A stretch of 43,384 nucleotides of DNA from Geminisphaera colitermitum TAV2 (GCF_000171235.2 NZ_ABEA03000180.1:1-43384); one strand, 5' to 3'; numbered from the stretch's first letter, positions 15,802 to 29,858 are shown. The notes: generated by a model not told the origin, from the sequence alone. A program made the numbers and translations.

Positions 15802-17379
15802 TTACGTCGCGGTTTCGTTGAAGCGGCTTTCGCGGATGACGGTAATTTTTATCGTGCTGGGGTATTGGAGTTCCTCTTCGACGCGGTGGCGGAGCTTTTT
15901 GGCGATGTCGCGTGCCTGGTCGTCGGTCACGTGTGATGGGTTTACCACTACACGGACTTCGCGGCCGGCCTGGATGGCGTAGGCTTGCTGCACGCCGTCG
16001 ATCGACATGGCGAGTTTTTCGAGGCGTTCGAGGCGTTGCAGATAGCTGGCCATGGCCTCGGCGCGGGCACCGGGACGGGCGGCGGAAATGGTGTCGGCCA
16101 GGATGACAAGGCCGGCATAAACCGTCTCGGGACGCACTTCCTCGTGGTGGGCGGCCACGGCGTTGGTGACGATGGAGGTCTCGCCGTAGCGCTTCACAAA
16201 GTCGGCGCCGATGGTGGCGTGGCTGCCTTCGTAGTCGCCGTCAATGGCCTTGCCGATGTCATGCAGGAGGCCGGCGCGTTTGGCGACGTTGGGGTCGAGC
16301 CTGAGCTCGCTGGCGAGCATGGAACAGAGGAAGCCGACTTCGATGGAGTGCTCGAGGACGTTTTGGTTGTAGGAGAAACGGTATTTGAGTTTGCCGAGCA
16401 GGGTGATGATTTCGGGGCGCAGTCCGTTGACACCGAGGCGTTGCACGGCGTCCTCGCCGGCTTGCTGCACGTTGACGTCCACTTCCTCGCGGGCGCGTTG
16501 GTAAAATTCCTCGATGGTGGCGGGGTGGATGCGTCCGTCCTTGATGAGGTTTTCAAGGGTGAGGCGGGCGACTTCGCGGCGCACGGGATCGAAGGAGGAA
16601 ATGAGCACCATCTGCGGGGTCTCGTCGATGAGGAGGGTGACGCCGGTGGTGGCTTCGAAGGATTTGATGTTGCGGCCTTCGCGTCCGATGATGCGGCCTT
16701 TCATGTCCTCGGAGGGGAGTTGGACAATGGTGGCGGTGAGGTCGGCGTTGGGGCGGGAGGAGAGCCGCTGCATGGCGGTGACAAGGATGCGGCGGGCTTC
16801 GTTTTCGAGGTCGCGTTCGGAGCGGTCCATGAACTCGCGGCGCATGGCGCGGAGTTCGTCCTGGCATTCGAGCATGACTTCGTCGCGGAGGGCTTGCTTG
16901 ATTTCCTCGGCGTCCATCTGCGACATGCCTTCGAGGCGTTTGCGGATGGATTTGGAGAGGCTGCGGATGGAGTCGCGCGCCTGCTGGATGGCGGCGTTTT
17001 CGCGGGAGAGGCGTTCGGCGCGTTGTTCGAGTTGGTGGTCGAGGAGGGCGAGGGATTCTTCGTGGGAGCGGATTTCGCGGAGTTTGATGTCGGCTTCGAT
17101 GTCGCGGCGGTCGAGCTCGCGGTTGAGTTCGGCGCGTTTGGCGGAGATTTCCTCCTCGGCTTTCTGGCGTAGTTCATTGGCCGCTACAGAGCCTTCGCGG
17201 CGGGCCACGTCGATGAGCTCCTGGGCCTGCTCCTCGGCCATGCGGCGCGTCTGGCGGAGAAAGGCCCAGACGACGATGAAGCCGGCGGCGGCGCCCAGCA
17301 GGAGCACGATCGCGAAAGACCCGTAGGGCGGCATGGCTTGGGCGAAAAAGTATGTGTATGCGAATGCGTGGCCGGGCAT
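15802..17379 (-). CDS. rny: Ribonuclease Y
   Basis: 525 residues. An N-terminal membrane anchor (about 20-42) is followed by a long charged coiled coil (about 43-200), a KH RNA-binding domain containing KGRIIGREGRNIKSFE (about 225-245), and an HD domain with the first conserved His in VLEHSIEVGF and the metal-binding pair in LLHDIGKAID. This is the membrane-bound endonuclease that starts decay of many mRNAs in bacteria without a dominant RNase E. Length matches the family. The start could be the ATG at 17379 or the ATG at 17334, which lies directly before the membrane helix. It is divergent from the cyclophilin gene. Confidence 0.96.
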   Translation of the reverse strand: MPGHAFAYTYFFAQAMPPYGSFAIVLLLGAAAGFIVVWAFLRQTRRMAEEQAQELIDVARREGSVAANELRQKAEEEISAKRAELNRELDRRDIEADIKLREIRSHEESLALLDHQLEQRAERLSRENAAIQQARDSIRSLSKSIRKRLEGMSQMDAEEIKQALRDEVMLECQDELRAMRREFMDRSERDLENEARRILVTAMQRLSSRPNADLTATIVQLPSEDMKGRIIGREGRNIKSFEATTGVTLLIDETPQMVLISSFDPVRREVARLTLENLIKDGRIHPATIEEFYQRAREEVDVNVQQAGEDAVQRLGVNGLRPEIITLLGKLKYRFSYNQNVLEHSIEVGFLCSMLASELRLDPNVAKRAGLLHDIGKAIDGDYEGSHATIGADFVKRYGETSIVTNAVAAHHEEVRPETVYAGLVILADTISAARPGARAEAMASYLQRLERLEKLAMSIDGVQQAYAIQAGREVRVVVNPSHVTDDQARDIAKKLRHRVEEELQYPSTIKITVIRESRFNETAT

Positions 17380-17485
17380 TGGGAGACGAGATTCTTGGGT
17401 TTGGCGCTGATTTCAACTTTCTTCGACAGGATGTGGGTTTGGCTTGCGGCGGAGGCGGGGGCGCGCCTCTTTGCTCGGTTTCACC

Positions 17486-17995
17486 ATGAGCAATACCACC
17501 GAACAAGAGGTCGCCGTGATTTCCACTTCCTCCGGCGATATCACCATCGTTTTCTGGCCCGATGTGGCCCCGAAAACGGTCGAGAACTTCAAGAAACTGG
17601 CCCGCGAGGGTTTTTATGATGGCACGGCGTTTCACCGTATCATCAAGGGCTTCATGATCCAGGGCGGTTGTCCCAACACCAAGGCTGGCGCGCGTGGGAT
17701 GCCCGGCACGGGGGACCCTGGCTACAAGATCAAGGCCGAGTTCAACACCAAGTCGCATGTGCGCGGCGTGATCTCGATGGCGCGCAGCCAGCATCCGGAC
17801 TCGGCGGGAAGCCAGTTTTTCATCTGCCACGGCGATGCCAAGTTTCTGGACCGTCAGTACACGGCCTTTGGCGAATTGATCGCGGGCGACGATGTGCTGG
17901 AATCGATTGCCTCGGTGCCGACGAGCGGACCGGAGCGCAGCACTCCGACGGGCCGCGTCGAGATCAAGACGATCCGCATCGAAGCGAAGAAGTAA
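17486..17995 (+). CDS. Peptidyl-prolyl cis-trans isomerase, cyclophilin type
   Basis: 169 residues with no signal peptide, hence cytosolic. Catalytic-site sequences FHRIIKGFMIQGG and AGSQFFI, and the later DRQYTAFGELIAG, match small bacterial cyclophilins (PpiB class). It speeds proline isomerisation during protein folding. The region PNTKAGARGMPGTGDPGYKI shows the extended loop common in these short versions. The ATG is preceded by a pyrimidine-rich leader with no Shine-Dalgarno. A type A repeat starts nine bases after the coding sequence. Confidence 0.93.
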   Translation: MSNTTEQEVAVISTSSGDITIVFWPDVAPKTVENFKKLAREGFYDGTAFHRIIKGFMIQGGCPNTKAGARGMPGTGDPGYKIKAEFNTKSHVRGVISMARSQHPDSAGSQFFICHGDAKFLDRQYTAFGELIAGDDVLESIASVPTSGPERSTPTGRVEIKTIRIEAKK

Positions 17996-18003
17996 TGTTT
18001 GGA

Positions 18004-18100
18004 GGGGAGGGCGGGTCTCCTGACCCGCCAGACGCGGCGCAGCCGCGCCTTCCGGATGGGCGAGGCTCGCTGACGCGAGCCTCGTCGGCACCCGCCCTCC
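18004..18100. repeat. Type A palindromic repeat (REPIN-like), copy 3
   Basis: Starts GGGGAGGGCGGGTCTCCTGA and ends CACCCGCCCTCC. The right half differs from the other copies: an inner GAGGCTCGCTGACGCGAGCC palindrome replaces the usual arm. Directly 3' of the cyclophilin gene and 110 bases before the SRP RNA gene. Confidence 0.8.
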
Positions 18101-18209
18101 GCCAATAGCACTGTCCCACTGTCCGCTGACGTCACTTTGAATTGTACCCGAAATGCGGCGGACACGAAAATTTAGGTTGATCAGGGATTGATGCCTCCCA
18201 GTGTCCGCG

Positions 18210-18309
<100 letters not shown>

Positions 18310-18317
18310 TTTTTTTT

Positions 18318-19676
18318 CTACACTTGGTATTCTTGGCCGGGGACGGGATCGAGAACCTTGGTTTTAGGCAGTTTCTCGGCGAGTTGTTGCTTGAACCATG
18401 CGCGGGCTTCCGGGTCTCCGTGGGTGAGCACGAGACTGCGGGCACTGGTTTGCACGGCGAACTGCAACAACTCATCACGGTCGGCGTGGCCGCTGAGCTC
18501 GAATCTTTCGATACGCGCCTTGATTTTGGCCTTCACGTGCGCGGTTTTGAAGAGGAATGAATCGCCGGGCGCGCTCTTGAGCAACTGGCCGCCGGGCGTG
18601 TCGGGGTCGCAAAATCCCACAAAAGCCACGGTGTTGCGCGCATGGCCGACCATGCCGGAGGCGAGCGTGTAGCTGGGGGTGTTCTCCACGAGCATGCCGG
18701 AGCCGAGCACGTAGATGGCCTTTTGCTGCGGGTCTTCGCCGGGCTTGAGGTTGCGGGGGGCGGGCTTGAGTTTGAGGTCCTTGAGGACGGAGCGGTTGAA
18801 GTTGAGCGCCTTGGTCTTGCGCGTGATCTGGTCGAAGTAGTCCGCAAGGTCCAGGCCGAGGCCGGAGGCGAAGATGGGGCACTCGACGAGGCGGCCGAAC
18901 TTCCGTGCGTCGCACAGGATGGAGAGGATCTCCTGCATGCGTCCGAGCGCGAAGGCGGGAATGAGGAACGAGCCGCCGCGCTGGATCGTGTCGTTGATGC
19001 AATCCACGAGCCGGGCGACTTCGTGAACGCGCTCTTTGCCGGGGGCGCGCTCGGTGCTGCCGCGCGTGGTCTCCATGATGACAGTGTCGAAGTGGCCCGC
19101 CGGGAAGTGCGCGCCTTTGAGCGTGCGCTGGTCGTCAAAGAGCACGTCGCCCGTGATGAAGATGTGGCGGTGTTTGTGGCGGATTTCGATGCCGGCGGCC
19201 CCGGCGACGTGGCCGGCGTGGTGGAGGGTGATCTCAATCTCGTCCTTGTGCGGACGGAATTTTTTCGGATGTCCGAACGGGATGCCGGTGAAGCGCGGGG
19301 CGAGGCGGTCGATATCCTCGTGTGTGAAAAGTGGATACTCGGGGATGTTGTCCTCCTCTTTCTGGCGCTTCATCACGTTGGCCGAGTTGTGCAGCATGCG
19401 TTCGACGAGCATCTGGCTGGCGGTGCTCATCATGACGGGGGGGCGCGGGTGTTCGCGCATGAGCACGGGCAGGCTGCCGATGTGATCGAGGTGGCAGTGG
19501 GTGACGAGGATCAGGTCGATCTCAAGGTTGCGCAACTTCGCAAAGTCGGGCACGGCCTGGCGGCCGGCGATCTTGGGGTGCAGTCCACTGTCGATGACGA
19601 GATTGATGTCGCCGATTTGAAGCAGCGTGCAATTGGCACCAATGCCGCCCTGGCGATTAAGGTCTGTTAACTTCAT
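18318..19676 (-). CDS. MBL-fold nuclease with beta-CASP and RMMBL domains
   Basis: 452 residues from the ATG at 19676. The metal-binding HCHLDH (His60-x-His62-x-Asp64-His65) is followed by LHHAGHVAGAAG and FITGD, further metal ligands. The middle holds a beta-CASP insertion, and the C-terminal part has GFCDPDTPGGQLL and SGHADRDELLQF, the RNA-specificity motifs of CPSF73/KH-CPSF1-like bacterial proteins. Probably an RNA endo- or exonuclease. It is distinct from RNase J, because the C-terminal RNase J domain is missing. The ORF ends directly against the SRP RNA terminator in convergent orientation. Confidence 0.9.
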   Translation of the reverse strand: MKLTDLNRQGGIGANCTLLQIGDINLVIDSGLHPKIAGRQAVPDFAKLRNLEIDLILVTHCHLDHIGSLPVLMREHPRPPVMMSTASQMLVERMLHNSANVMKRQKEEDNIPEYPLFTHEDIDRLAPRFTGIPFGHPKKFRPHKDEIEITLHHAGHVAGAAGIEIRHKHRHIFITGDVLFDDQRTLKGAHFPAGHFDTVIMETTRGSTERAPGKERVHEVARLVDCINDTIQRGGSFLIPAFALGRMQEILSILCDARKFGRLVECPIFASGLGLDLADYFDQITRKTKALNFNRSVLKDLKLKPAPRNLKPGEDPQQKAIYVLGSGMLVENTPSYTLASGMVGHARNTVAFVGFCDPDTPGGQLLKSAPGDSFLFKTAHVKAKIKARIERFELSGHADRDELLQFAVQTSARSLVLTHGDPEARAWFKQQLAEKLPKTKVLDPVPGQEYQV

Positions 19677-19782
19677 GTAGTATAAAGGCGCGAGGGAGAG
19701 GGACGGGGCAGGGGAGCGCAAGCGTCATTTCAGGGACCTGTATTTCGGAGGTCGGAGGCTTGCGCCGTGCCGGGGGGCGCGC

Positions 19783-22452
<2,670 letters not shown>

Positions 22453-22471
22453 TATCGTTTTTTTCTTTCCT

Positions 22472-22484
22472 CCCCCCCCCCCCC
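22472..22484. repeat. C13 homopolymer downstream of the U32 gene
   Basis: Intergenic, between the plus-strand U32 gene and the minus-strand SGNH hydrolase (convergent). A second tract follows at 22631. The 219-base gap shows no other feature. Confidence 0.95.
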
Positions 22485-22630
22485 GCCGCAGTGCGCAATC
22501 CTCATGTGAGAGGGACGAAAGAAGTGGTCTCAACCATTCGACTGCCGCCCCTCGCTTGGCGTTTGCTCTGTGCGCTATTTGAAAACGCGGCAGAACGACG
22601 GTGTGCTCTGGCAGCGATGCAACACAAGCA

Positions 22631-22646
22631 GGGGGGGGGAGGGGGG
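22631..22646. repeat. G9-A-G6 tract
   Basis: Intergenic, 26 bases beyond the stop of the SGNH hydrolase gene. It has the same G9-A-G6 form as the tract at 3649-3664. Confidence 0.9.
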
Positions 22647-22671
22647 ACGCGTGCGGGGCCTGATCTGAATT

Positions 22672-23415
22672 TTACTTTTTAGGAACGTGTTTTTCCAGAT
22701 GAGCGCGGATAACTGATGCCCACAGCTGATAACCTTCACGACTGAGGTGGTTGAGGTCGGCCACAAAATACTTTTCCGGCGGGGGTGAGCTTTCCGCCAC
22801 CATCGGAGTCCAAATGTCGATGAACTCCACATTCGGCGTTTCGGTGGCCCAAGCTTTGATCAGACGGTTGGCCTCTTGGTCGAGTTCGATCGTCTTCCAT
22901 TTCTTGATGCTCGGCTTCATCGAAATATAAAAAATCTTCGTATTCGGAAGTTCACTACGAACGCGTTCCTGAAAGGTTTTGAGTTTATTCAAGACTTCTC
23001 CGGGACCGCCGTTTTTCCGATGGAGGTCGTGGCTTCCCGCATAGATCACGATGACGTCGGGGTGGTAAGGGGTGATGATGCGATCGAAAAAATAAAGGAG
23101 GTCGCTGAATTCCGAGCCGCCAAATCCTCGGTTGAGAACATTGTAGCCAGCAAAATCCTCCTCCAGCGTTTGCCAGAGTTTGATGGAGGAACTGCCAGTA
23201 AACAGGATGAGGTTTTTCGTGAGGGGTCGTGTTTTGTCCTGCCTTTCGAATTTTTTGATTGTCGATTCGAAGCGATTTTCGGCTGCGCGTGAGGGAGTCA
23301 TGCTCATCAGCAGAATCGCGGCGAAAAGTAAGCAGAGGGTCGTTGTGCAAAAACCGATTATTTTCGTGTTTTTGTAATTTTTGGGAGCGGGTTTGTTAAA
23401 GGTTTGGGTCGGCAT
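22672..23415 (-). CDS. Secreted SGNH/GDSL-type hydrolase
   Basis: 247 residues. A basic N-terminus and a hydrophobic stretch (about 19-40) ending SRAAEN form a signal peptide, so the enzyme is exported. The SGNH blocks are visible: block I LFTGSSSIKLW (Ser75), block II NRGFGGSEFSD (Gly oxyanion), block III YAGSHD (usually GxND; the Asn is replaced by His here) and block V DLNHLSREGYQLW (Asp220, His223). The family hydrolyses acyl esters, often acetyl groups on carbohydrates. The gene is visibly richer in A/T than its neighbours, a possible sign of transfer. A C15 tract lies 73-87 bases upstream of its start. Confidence 0.85.
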   Translation of the reverse strand: MPTQTFNKPAPKNYKNTKIIGFCTTTLCLLFAAILLMSMTPSRAAENRFESTIKKFERQDKTRPLTKNLILFTGSSSIKLWQTLEEDFAGYNVLNRGFGGSEFSDLLYFFDRIITPYHPDVIVIYAGSHDLHRKNGGPGEVLNKLKTFQERVRSELPNTKIFYISMKPSIKKWKTIELDQEANRLIKAWATETPNVEFIDIWTPMVAESSPPPEKYFVADLNHLSREGYQLWASVIRAHLEKHVPKK

Positions 23416-23487
23416 GGATTTATTTTCTCACATCCTGATACCAAAGAGACAAACGTTTTGGTGCTGCGACGTTTTCGGTGGATTGCT

Positions 23488-23502
23488 CCCCCCCCCCCCC
23501 CC
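23488..23502. repeat. C15 homopolymer upstream of the SGNH hydrolase
   Basis: Located in the probable promoter region of the minus-strand hydrolase gene, 73-87 bases from its ATG. Confidence 0.95.
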
Positions 23503-23571
23503 TCCGGCCCGACTCAATCCCGATCTTTAAGACCAACCGCGAATGTCCGCTAATGGGCGCGAATGAATACG

Positions 23572-23606
23572 AAAAAAGCCGACGCTCTTTTGGGGAGCGT
23601 CGGCTT
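23572..23606 (-). terminator. Rho-independent terminator of the groES-groEL operon
   Basis: A perfect 12-bp stem (AAGCCGACGCTC at 23576-23587 with GAGCGTCGGCTT at 23595-23606) and a 7-base loop. On the minus strand the stem is followed by a run of T (the A-run at 23572-23577). It lies about 190 bases past the groEL stop in the right orientation, with a palindromic repeat in between. Confidence 0.85.
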
Positions 23607-23636
23607 GGTCAAAAAATCTGTAGCTATTGCCTAACT

Positions 23637-23761
23637 GGTAGGGAGGTCTCTCCGAGACCTCCGCGGTGCGTGGCCTGAAGATGCGAAATTCATAGGTGAT
23701 TGGAGCGTGGCTTCGGAGGCGGGAGGGCGGGAGGCGGAGGCCTCGGAGAGGCCTCCCTACC
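23637..23761. repeat. Type D palindromic repeat (REPIN-like)
   Basis: Inverted arms GGTAGGGAGGTCTCTCCGAG (from 23637) and CTCGGAGAGGCCTCCCTACC (to about 23761) enclose a spacer of about 70 bases. The layout matches the type A repeats but the arm sequence is different. Located immediately 3' of groEL. Confidence 0.8.
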
Positions 23762-23796
23762 GTTAAGGTGTGAGCTACCGTTTTAGAGAAGGTGCT

Positions 23797-25452
<1,656 letters not shown>

Positions 25453-25507
25453 TTAAGAGTTATGAAACGTTGGTGTTTCGTTGGTAGTTGTTTTCCTGTT
25501 ACGAACA

Positions 25508-25804
25508 TCAGGCGATGACGCCGAGGATGTCGTCTTCGCGGACGATGGTGAATTTCTCGTTTTCGATCTTCACTTCGGTGCCGCCGTATTTGCTGATGAG
25601 AACTTTGTCGCCGACCTTCACTTCGAAGGCCACGGCTTTGCCGTTCTCGTCTTTCTTGCCGGTGCCGATGGCGATGACTTCGGCTTCCTGCGGTTTTTCC
25701 TTGGCGGAATCCGGGATGATAATGCCACCGCGGACTTGTTCTTTCTCTTCGATGTGCTTCACGAGGACGCGATCACCGATGGGCTTGATTTTGACTTTGG
25801 CCAT
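25508..25804 (-). CDS. groES: Co-chaperonin GroES
   Basis: 98 residues, full length. It starts [20 protein letters not shown]; the mobile loop region (about 20-35) reads [17 protein letters not shown], and the C-terminal half holds [14 protein letters not shown]. Forms the heptameric lid of GroEL. First gene of the operon, 122 bases downstream of dnaK in the same direction. The leader before the ATG is rich in A and C with no Shine-Dalgarno. Confidence 0.98.
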   Translation of the reverse strand: MAKVKIKPIGDRVLVKHIEEKEQVRGGIIIPDSAKEKPQEAEVIAIGTGKKDENGKAVAFEVKVGDKVLISKYGGTEVKIENEKFTIVREDDILGVIA

Positions 25805-25926
25805 GTTGGTTTTTGTTTTGGATTACTCTAACGGAGTTTGTGTGTTGGTGTATTCGTTTTTCAACGACACCAGCCACTCGACGGGATGTGACTCCAAGCG
25901 GGCGGCCGGCGAAAGGTTTTTGCAGC

Positions 25927-27912
25927 TTATTTTTTGCCGTCTTTTTTGTCGTCCACGACTTCGAAGTCGGCATCGACAACGTCGGCTTTTTTCTCGGTTT
26001 TGCCGGGGGGGGGGGGGGGGGCGTCGTTGCCGCTGGCGTTGCCGTCGGCTCCGGGGAATCCGCCCGGGAATCCGCCGGGCGCACCCGCACCACCGGCGGC
26101 TTGCGCGGCGGCGTTGGCTTGGGCGTAGAATTCGGCTCCGATCTTTTGGAGGTTTTCCAAAGCGCTCTTGATTTGCGCGTCGTCGTTCGACTCAAGGGCT
26201 TTCTTGGCGTCAGCGAGCCCGCCTTCGACTTTGGTCTTCACTTCGGCGGGGAGTTTGTCGCCGCCTTCCTTGACGGCTTTTTCAAGCGAGAAGACTGCGC
26301 CGTCGAGTTCGTTGCGGTTTTTGACGGTCTCGGCGCGAGCCTTGTCCTCGGCGGCGTGCGACTCGGCTTCCTTGGTCATGCGCTCGACTTCGTCCTTGGA
26401 GAGACCGGAGGAGCCTTGGATGGTGATTTTTTGTTCCTTGCCCGTGCCGGTGTCCTTGGCGGTGACGTGGAGGATGCCGTTGGCGTCGATGTCAAAGGTG
26501 ACTTCGATCTGCGGAGTGCCGCGGGGGGCGGGCGGGATGCCGTCGAGTTTGAAGGTGCCGAGCACCTTGTTGTCGCGCGACATGGGGCGCTCGCCTTGGG
26601 TGATGACGATTTCAACGGAAGGTTGATTGTCGGCGGCGGTGGAAAAACGCTCGGTCTTTTTGTGCGGGATGGTGGTGTTGCGAGCGATCATGGGGGTGGC
26701 AACACCGCCCATGGTTTCGATGGCGAGGGTGAGGGGGGTGACGTCGAGGAGGAGGACGTCGCGCACGTCGCCTTTGAGGACGCCGCCTTGGACGGCTGCG
26801 CCGATGGCAACGACTTCGTCGGGGTTGACGCCTTGGTGGGGGGTCTTGCCGGCGAGTTGGCGGGCAATGTCAACGACTTTGGGCATGCGGGTCATGCCGC
26901 CAACGAGAACGAGTTCATCGATTTTGTCGGTGGAGAGGCCGGCGTCGCGGACGCAGTTTTTGAAGGGGGCGAAGCAGCGTTCGAAGAGGGAGTCGCAGAT
27001 TTGCTCCATCTTGGCGCGGCTGAGGCTGATGTTGAGGTGCTTCGGGCCGGAGGCATCAGCGGTGATGAAGGGAAGGTTGATGTCGTAGCTCTGCGTGGAA
27101 GAGAGGGCGATTTTGGCTTTTTCGGCTTCTTCCTTGAGGCGCTGGAGCGCCATGGGGTCGTTGCGGAGGTTGATGCCGTTTTCTTTTTGGAAGGTTTCGA
27201 CGAGCCAGTTGATGAGTTGTTCGTCCCAGTTGTCGCCGCCGAGCTGGGTGTCACCATTGGTGGCTTTGACTTCAAAAACGCCGTCGCCGATTTCGAGGAC
27301 GGAGACGTCAAAGGTGCCGCCGCCGAGGTCGAAGACGGCGATTTTTTCGTCTTTCTTTTTGTCGAGTCCGTAGGCGAGGGAGGCCGCGGTGGGTTCGTTG
27401 ATGATGCGTTTGACTTCGAGGCCGGCAATCTGGCCGGCGTCCTTGGTGGCCTGACGCTGGGCATCGTTGAAGTAGGCGGGGACGGTGATGACGGCTTGGG
27501 TGATTTTTTCGCCGAGGTAGGCTTCGGCGTCGGCCTTGAGTTTGCCGAGGACGAAGGCGGAGATTTGTTGCGGGGCGAATTGTTCTACTTTATCGCCGAC
27601 TTTGGCTTCGATGTAGGCGTCACCGTTTTTGCCTTCGACGACTTTGAAGGGGAGGTTTTTGGCTTCTTTGGCGATTTCGGAGAATTTGCGTCCGATGAGG
27701 CGTTTGGCCGAGAAGATGGTGTTCTGCGGGTTGGTGACGGCTTGCCGTTTGGCGGCTTGGCCTACGAGGCGTTCGCCGGTTTTGGTGAAGGCAACGATGG
27801 AGGGCGTGGTGCGTGCGCCTTCCGCATTAGGGATGACGACGGGCTCGCCGCCTTCCATTACGGCCATGCAAGAGTTCGTTGTGCCAAGATCGATGCCGAG
27901 GATTTTGCTCAT
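25927..27912 (-). CDS. dnaK: Chaperone DnaK (Hsp70)
   Basis: 661 residues. The nucleotide-binding domain has [10 protein letters not shown]-type [28 protein letters not shown], and [15 protein letters not shown]. The linker and substrate-binding domain follow ([14 protein letters not shown]), then a helical lid and a Gly/Ala/Pro-rich tail ending [13 protein letters not shown]17 homopolymer (26005-26021) encodes the five prolines of that tail. It binds exposed hydrophobic stretches of client proteins, with DnaJ and GrpE, which are not in this window. Upstream of groES-groEL, so a joint heat-shock cluster. Confidence 0.98.
   Translation of the reverse strand: MSKILGIDLGTTNSCMAVMEGGEPVVIPNAEGARTTPSIVAFTKTGERLVGQAAKRQAVTNPQNTIFSAKRLIGRKFSEIAKEAKNLPFKVVEGKNGDAYIEAKVGDKVEQFAPQQISAFVLGKLKADAEAYLGEKITQAVITVPAYFNDAQRQATKDAGQIAGLEVKRIINEPTAASLAYGLDKKKDEKIAVFDLGGGTFDVSVLEIGDGVFEVKATNGDTQLGGDNWDEQLINWLVETFQKENGINLRNDPMALQRLKEEAEKAKIALSSTQSYDINLPFITADASGPKHLNISLSRAKMEQICDSLFERCFAPFKNCVRDAGLSTDKIDELVLVGGMTRMPKVVDIARQLAGKTPHQGVNPDEVVAIGAAVQGGVLKGDVRDVLLLDVTPLTLAIETMGGVATPMIARNTTIPHKKTERFSTAADNQPSVEIVITQGERPMSRDNKVLGTFKLDGIPPAPRGTPQIEVTFDIDANGILHVTAKDTGTGKEQKITIQGSSGLSKDEVERMTKEAESHAAEDKARAETVKNRNELDGAVFSLEKAVKEGGDKLPAEVKTKVEGGLADAKKALESNDDAQIKSALENLQKIGAEFYAQANAAAQAAGGAGAPGGFPGGFPGADGNASGNDAPPPPPGKTEKKADVVDADFEVVDDKKDGKK
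26005..26021. repeat. G17 homopolymer in the 3' end of dnaK
   Basis: Encodes the Pro5 stretch in the disordered C-terminal tail. A one-base change would replace the conserved acidic EVVDD-type end. Confidence 0.95.
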
Positions 27913-28115
27913 AAAAGTATGAGCAGGTAACTAGCAATACGCAGGCCAGCGGGTGTTCCAGTTTTATTAATCTATGTTGTAGAGCTGGTAATAATTTTTA
28001 GGCGCACTTGGACGGCAGGGCAGGGGAGGGGCGGGGATGGCGAATGTGGCACACTTTGGCACACTGTGTGACAGGCATGGGTGGGCGCGTGGCGCGGCGT
28101 GACGCCATCCGTGAA

Positions 28116-28916
28116 TCAGATGAACTTCCGTCCGCGCAGCCAGTGTTCGAGAGCGACGGTCCAGGGTGGAGCTTCGGGTCTCATGCCGAGGCCGTGGGGG
28201 CCGTTTTCGAAAATGTGGAGTGAAAATGGCACTCCGGCGCGACGCAGGGCGCTGGCGAACATGATCGAGTTCTCCACGGGGACAACGGGGTCGTTGGCCG
28301 TATGCCAGAGGAAGGTTGGCGGGGTCTGCGGCGTGACTTGGACTTCGTTGGAAAGCGACCAGACGAGGTCGGCGGGGGGATTTTCGCCGAGGAGGTTTTT
28401 TATTGATCCGCTGTGCGCGGCGTAGGTGCCGAACGAGATGACGGGATAACATAGAATGCCAAGGTCGGGGCGGGAGCTTTCGCGTTCCACGGCATCGGCG
28501 TAGGCGGGCTGGCCGGCATCGAAGTGCGTGAGGAGCGTGGATGTGAGGTGTCCGCCGGCGGAGCAGCCGATGATGGCGATGCGCGATGGGTCGCGGCCTT
28601 CGGTGCGGGCGAGATGGCGCACCCAGCGCAGGGCGCGCGCGGCGTCGTTGAGCATGGCGGGGTGGCGATAGCCGTTGCTGCCGAGCCGGTAGGCGAGGAC
28701 GTAGGCGGTGATGCCGCGTTCGTTGAACCAGCCTGCAAAACCTTCGCCTTCGTGCGCAGCGAGGTTGCCATAACCGCCGCCGGGCAGAATGAGGATGGTC
28801 GCGCCGTTGGGCTTGGCGGCGGGGTAACGCGTGAGCGTCGGAATATCGTGCGGCTTCGAGCCAAGCGCGCCGGGCGCGGTGTCGGTCCAGAGCGGGAAAG
28901 TTGCGGATGCGGTCAT
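28116..28916 (-). CDS. Alpha/beta-hydrolase, acetylesterase-like
   Basis: 266 residues, no signal peptide. The oxyanion loop ILPGGGYGNLA (about 43-53) and the nucleophile elbow GCSAG (Ser119) are followed by Asp209 (TANDPVVP) and His241 (ENGPHGLG), a full catalytic triad. The arrangement is that of the BD-FAE/acetylxylan-esterase-like and kynurenine-formamidase-like group. It would cleave short acyl esters, perhaps from plant-derived sugars; the substrate is inferred. Divergent promoter space and dnaK lie on its downstream side; the EamA transporter is 78 bases upstream, same direction. Confidence 0.88.
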   Translation of the reverse strand: MTASATFPLWTDTAPGALGSKPHDIPTLTRYPAAKPNGATILILPGGGYGNLAAHEGEGFAGWFNERGITAYVLAYRLGSNGYRHPAMLNDAARALRWVRHLARTEGRDPSRIAIIGCSAGGHLTSTLLTHFDAGQPAYADAVERESSRPDLGILCYPVISFGTYAAHSGSIKNLLGENPPADLVWSLSNEVQVTPQTPPTFLWHTANDPVVPVENSIMFASALRRAGVPFSLHIFENGPHGLGMRPEAPPWTVALEHWLRGRKFI

Positions 28917-28994
28917 GGGAAAAGCTGAAAACTGAAACGCTGAACGCTGAAATTCAAACCTTCGCGCATTCAGCCGGTAGAAGTTTTTAGCCTT

Positions 28995-29858
28995 TCAGCG
29001 TTTCGGCCCTGTTCCGCCCCGCCACTCGGCAATGGCGACGCCAGCGGCGAGGAGCGCGAGGCTGGCGCCGAGCCGCCAGAGGCTGGCGTGTTCGCCGAAG
29101 AAGAGGAGCGAGCAAGCGATGCCGAGGGGGATTTTGGCGTTGTTAAACACGGCGAGGGTGCCGGTGTTGGCGCGCAACGCACCGAGGTTCCACCAAAAGA
29201 AACACACGCCCGAGGCCAGCGCGCCGAGGTAGGCGAGCACGCCCCATTGCCGGGGCGTGGGATGAAAGTGGCTCCAGTTTCCGAATACAAACGACGCCAC
29301 CAGCGCGGCGGCAACCGCGCCGAGGTAGAGCCAGCCAAAGAGCGAGGCGTTGGACACATCCGCCGGGAGCGCGGGACGGGTGCGTTTGTAGGCGACCTGC
29401 CCGGCGGCGAAACAGAGGTTGGAGCCCTGCACGAGAGCAAACCCGATCATGAGGTTGGGACCGCCTTCGCGCGTCCACACCGCCACGCCTGCGCCCGCGA
29501 CAGAGACGGCGGCGGCGAGCAGGTGGCGGGAGTGGAATTTGTCGTCGAGCGCGGCGTCGAGCAGCGTGACGAAGATGGGGGTGAGGATCGTAAAGAGCGC
29601 CACCTGGTAGGCGTCGATGTAAGCGAAGGCGCGCAGGTAGAGGACATACATCGCGCCAAATTCCACCGCGCCGATCACGGCCAGCCACGCGCCGGTGCTC
29701 CATGCAACCGCGCGCGGACGCCAGAAGGGGAGGAACACGAGCAACGCGAGTCCGAGTCGGGCAACGGACACGGCGTCGGGATCGAGTCCGGCGAGCTGGC
29801 CTTTTATCAGTCCGAAGGAAAACGCCCAAATGAGGGAAACGAGGAGCAGGTAGATCAT
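28995..29858 (-). CDS. EamA-family (DMT) transporter
   Basis: 287 residues with ten predicted membrane helices in two EamA repeats. The first repeat begins IYLLLVSLIWAFSFGLIKGQ and the second around LFGWLYLGAVAAALVASFVF. The end is basic (GGTGPKR). Such proteins move small metabolites such as amino acids or sugars; the substrate is unknown. It starts 16 bases after the stop of the ABC permease, so the two genes are probably co-transcribed. Confidence 0.88.
   Translation of the reverse strand: MIYLLLVSLIWAFSFGLIKGQLAGLDPDAVSVARLGLALLVFLPFWRPRAVAWSTGAWLAVIGAVEFGAMYVLYLRAFAYIDAYQVALFTILTPIFVTLLDAALDDKFHSRHLLAAAVSVAGAGVAVWTREGGPNLMIGFALVQGSNLCFAAGQVAYKRTRPALPADVSNASLFGWLYLGAVAAALVASFVFGNWSHFHPTPRQWGVLAYLGALASGVCFFWWNLGALRANTGTLAVFNNAKIPLGIACSLLFFGEHASLWRLGASLALLAAGVAIAEWRGGTGPKR

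Noticed and set aside
25805-25926. CIRCE (HrcA) operator upstream of groES
   Set aside because: No TTAGCACTC-N9-GAGTGCTAA inverted repeat or close variant is visible here or upstream of dnaK.
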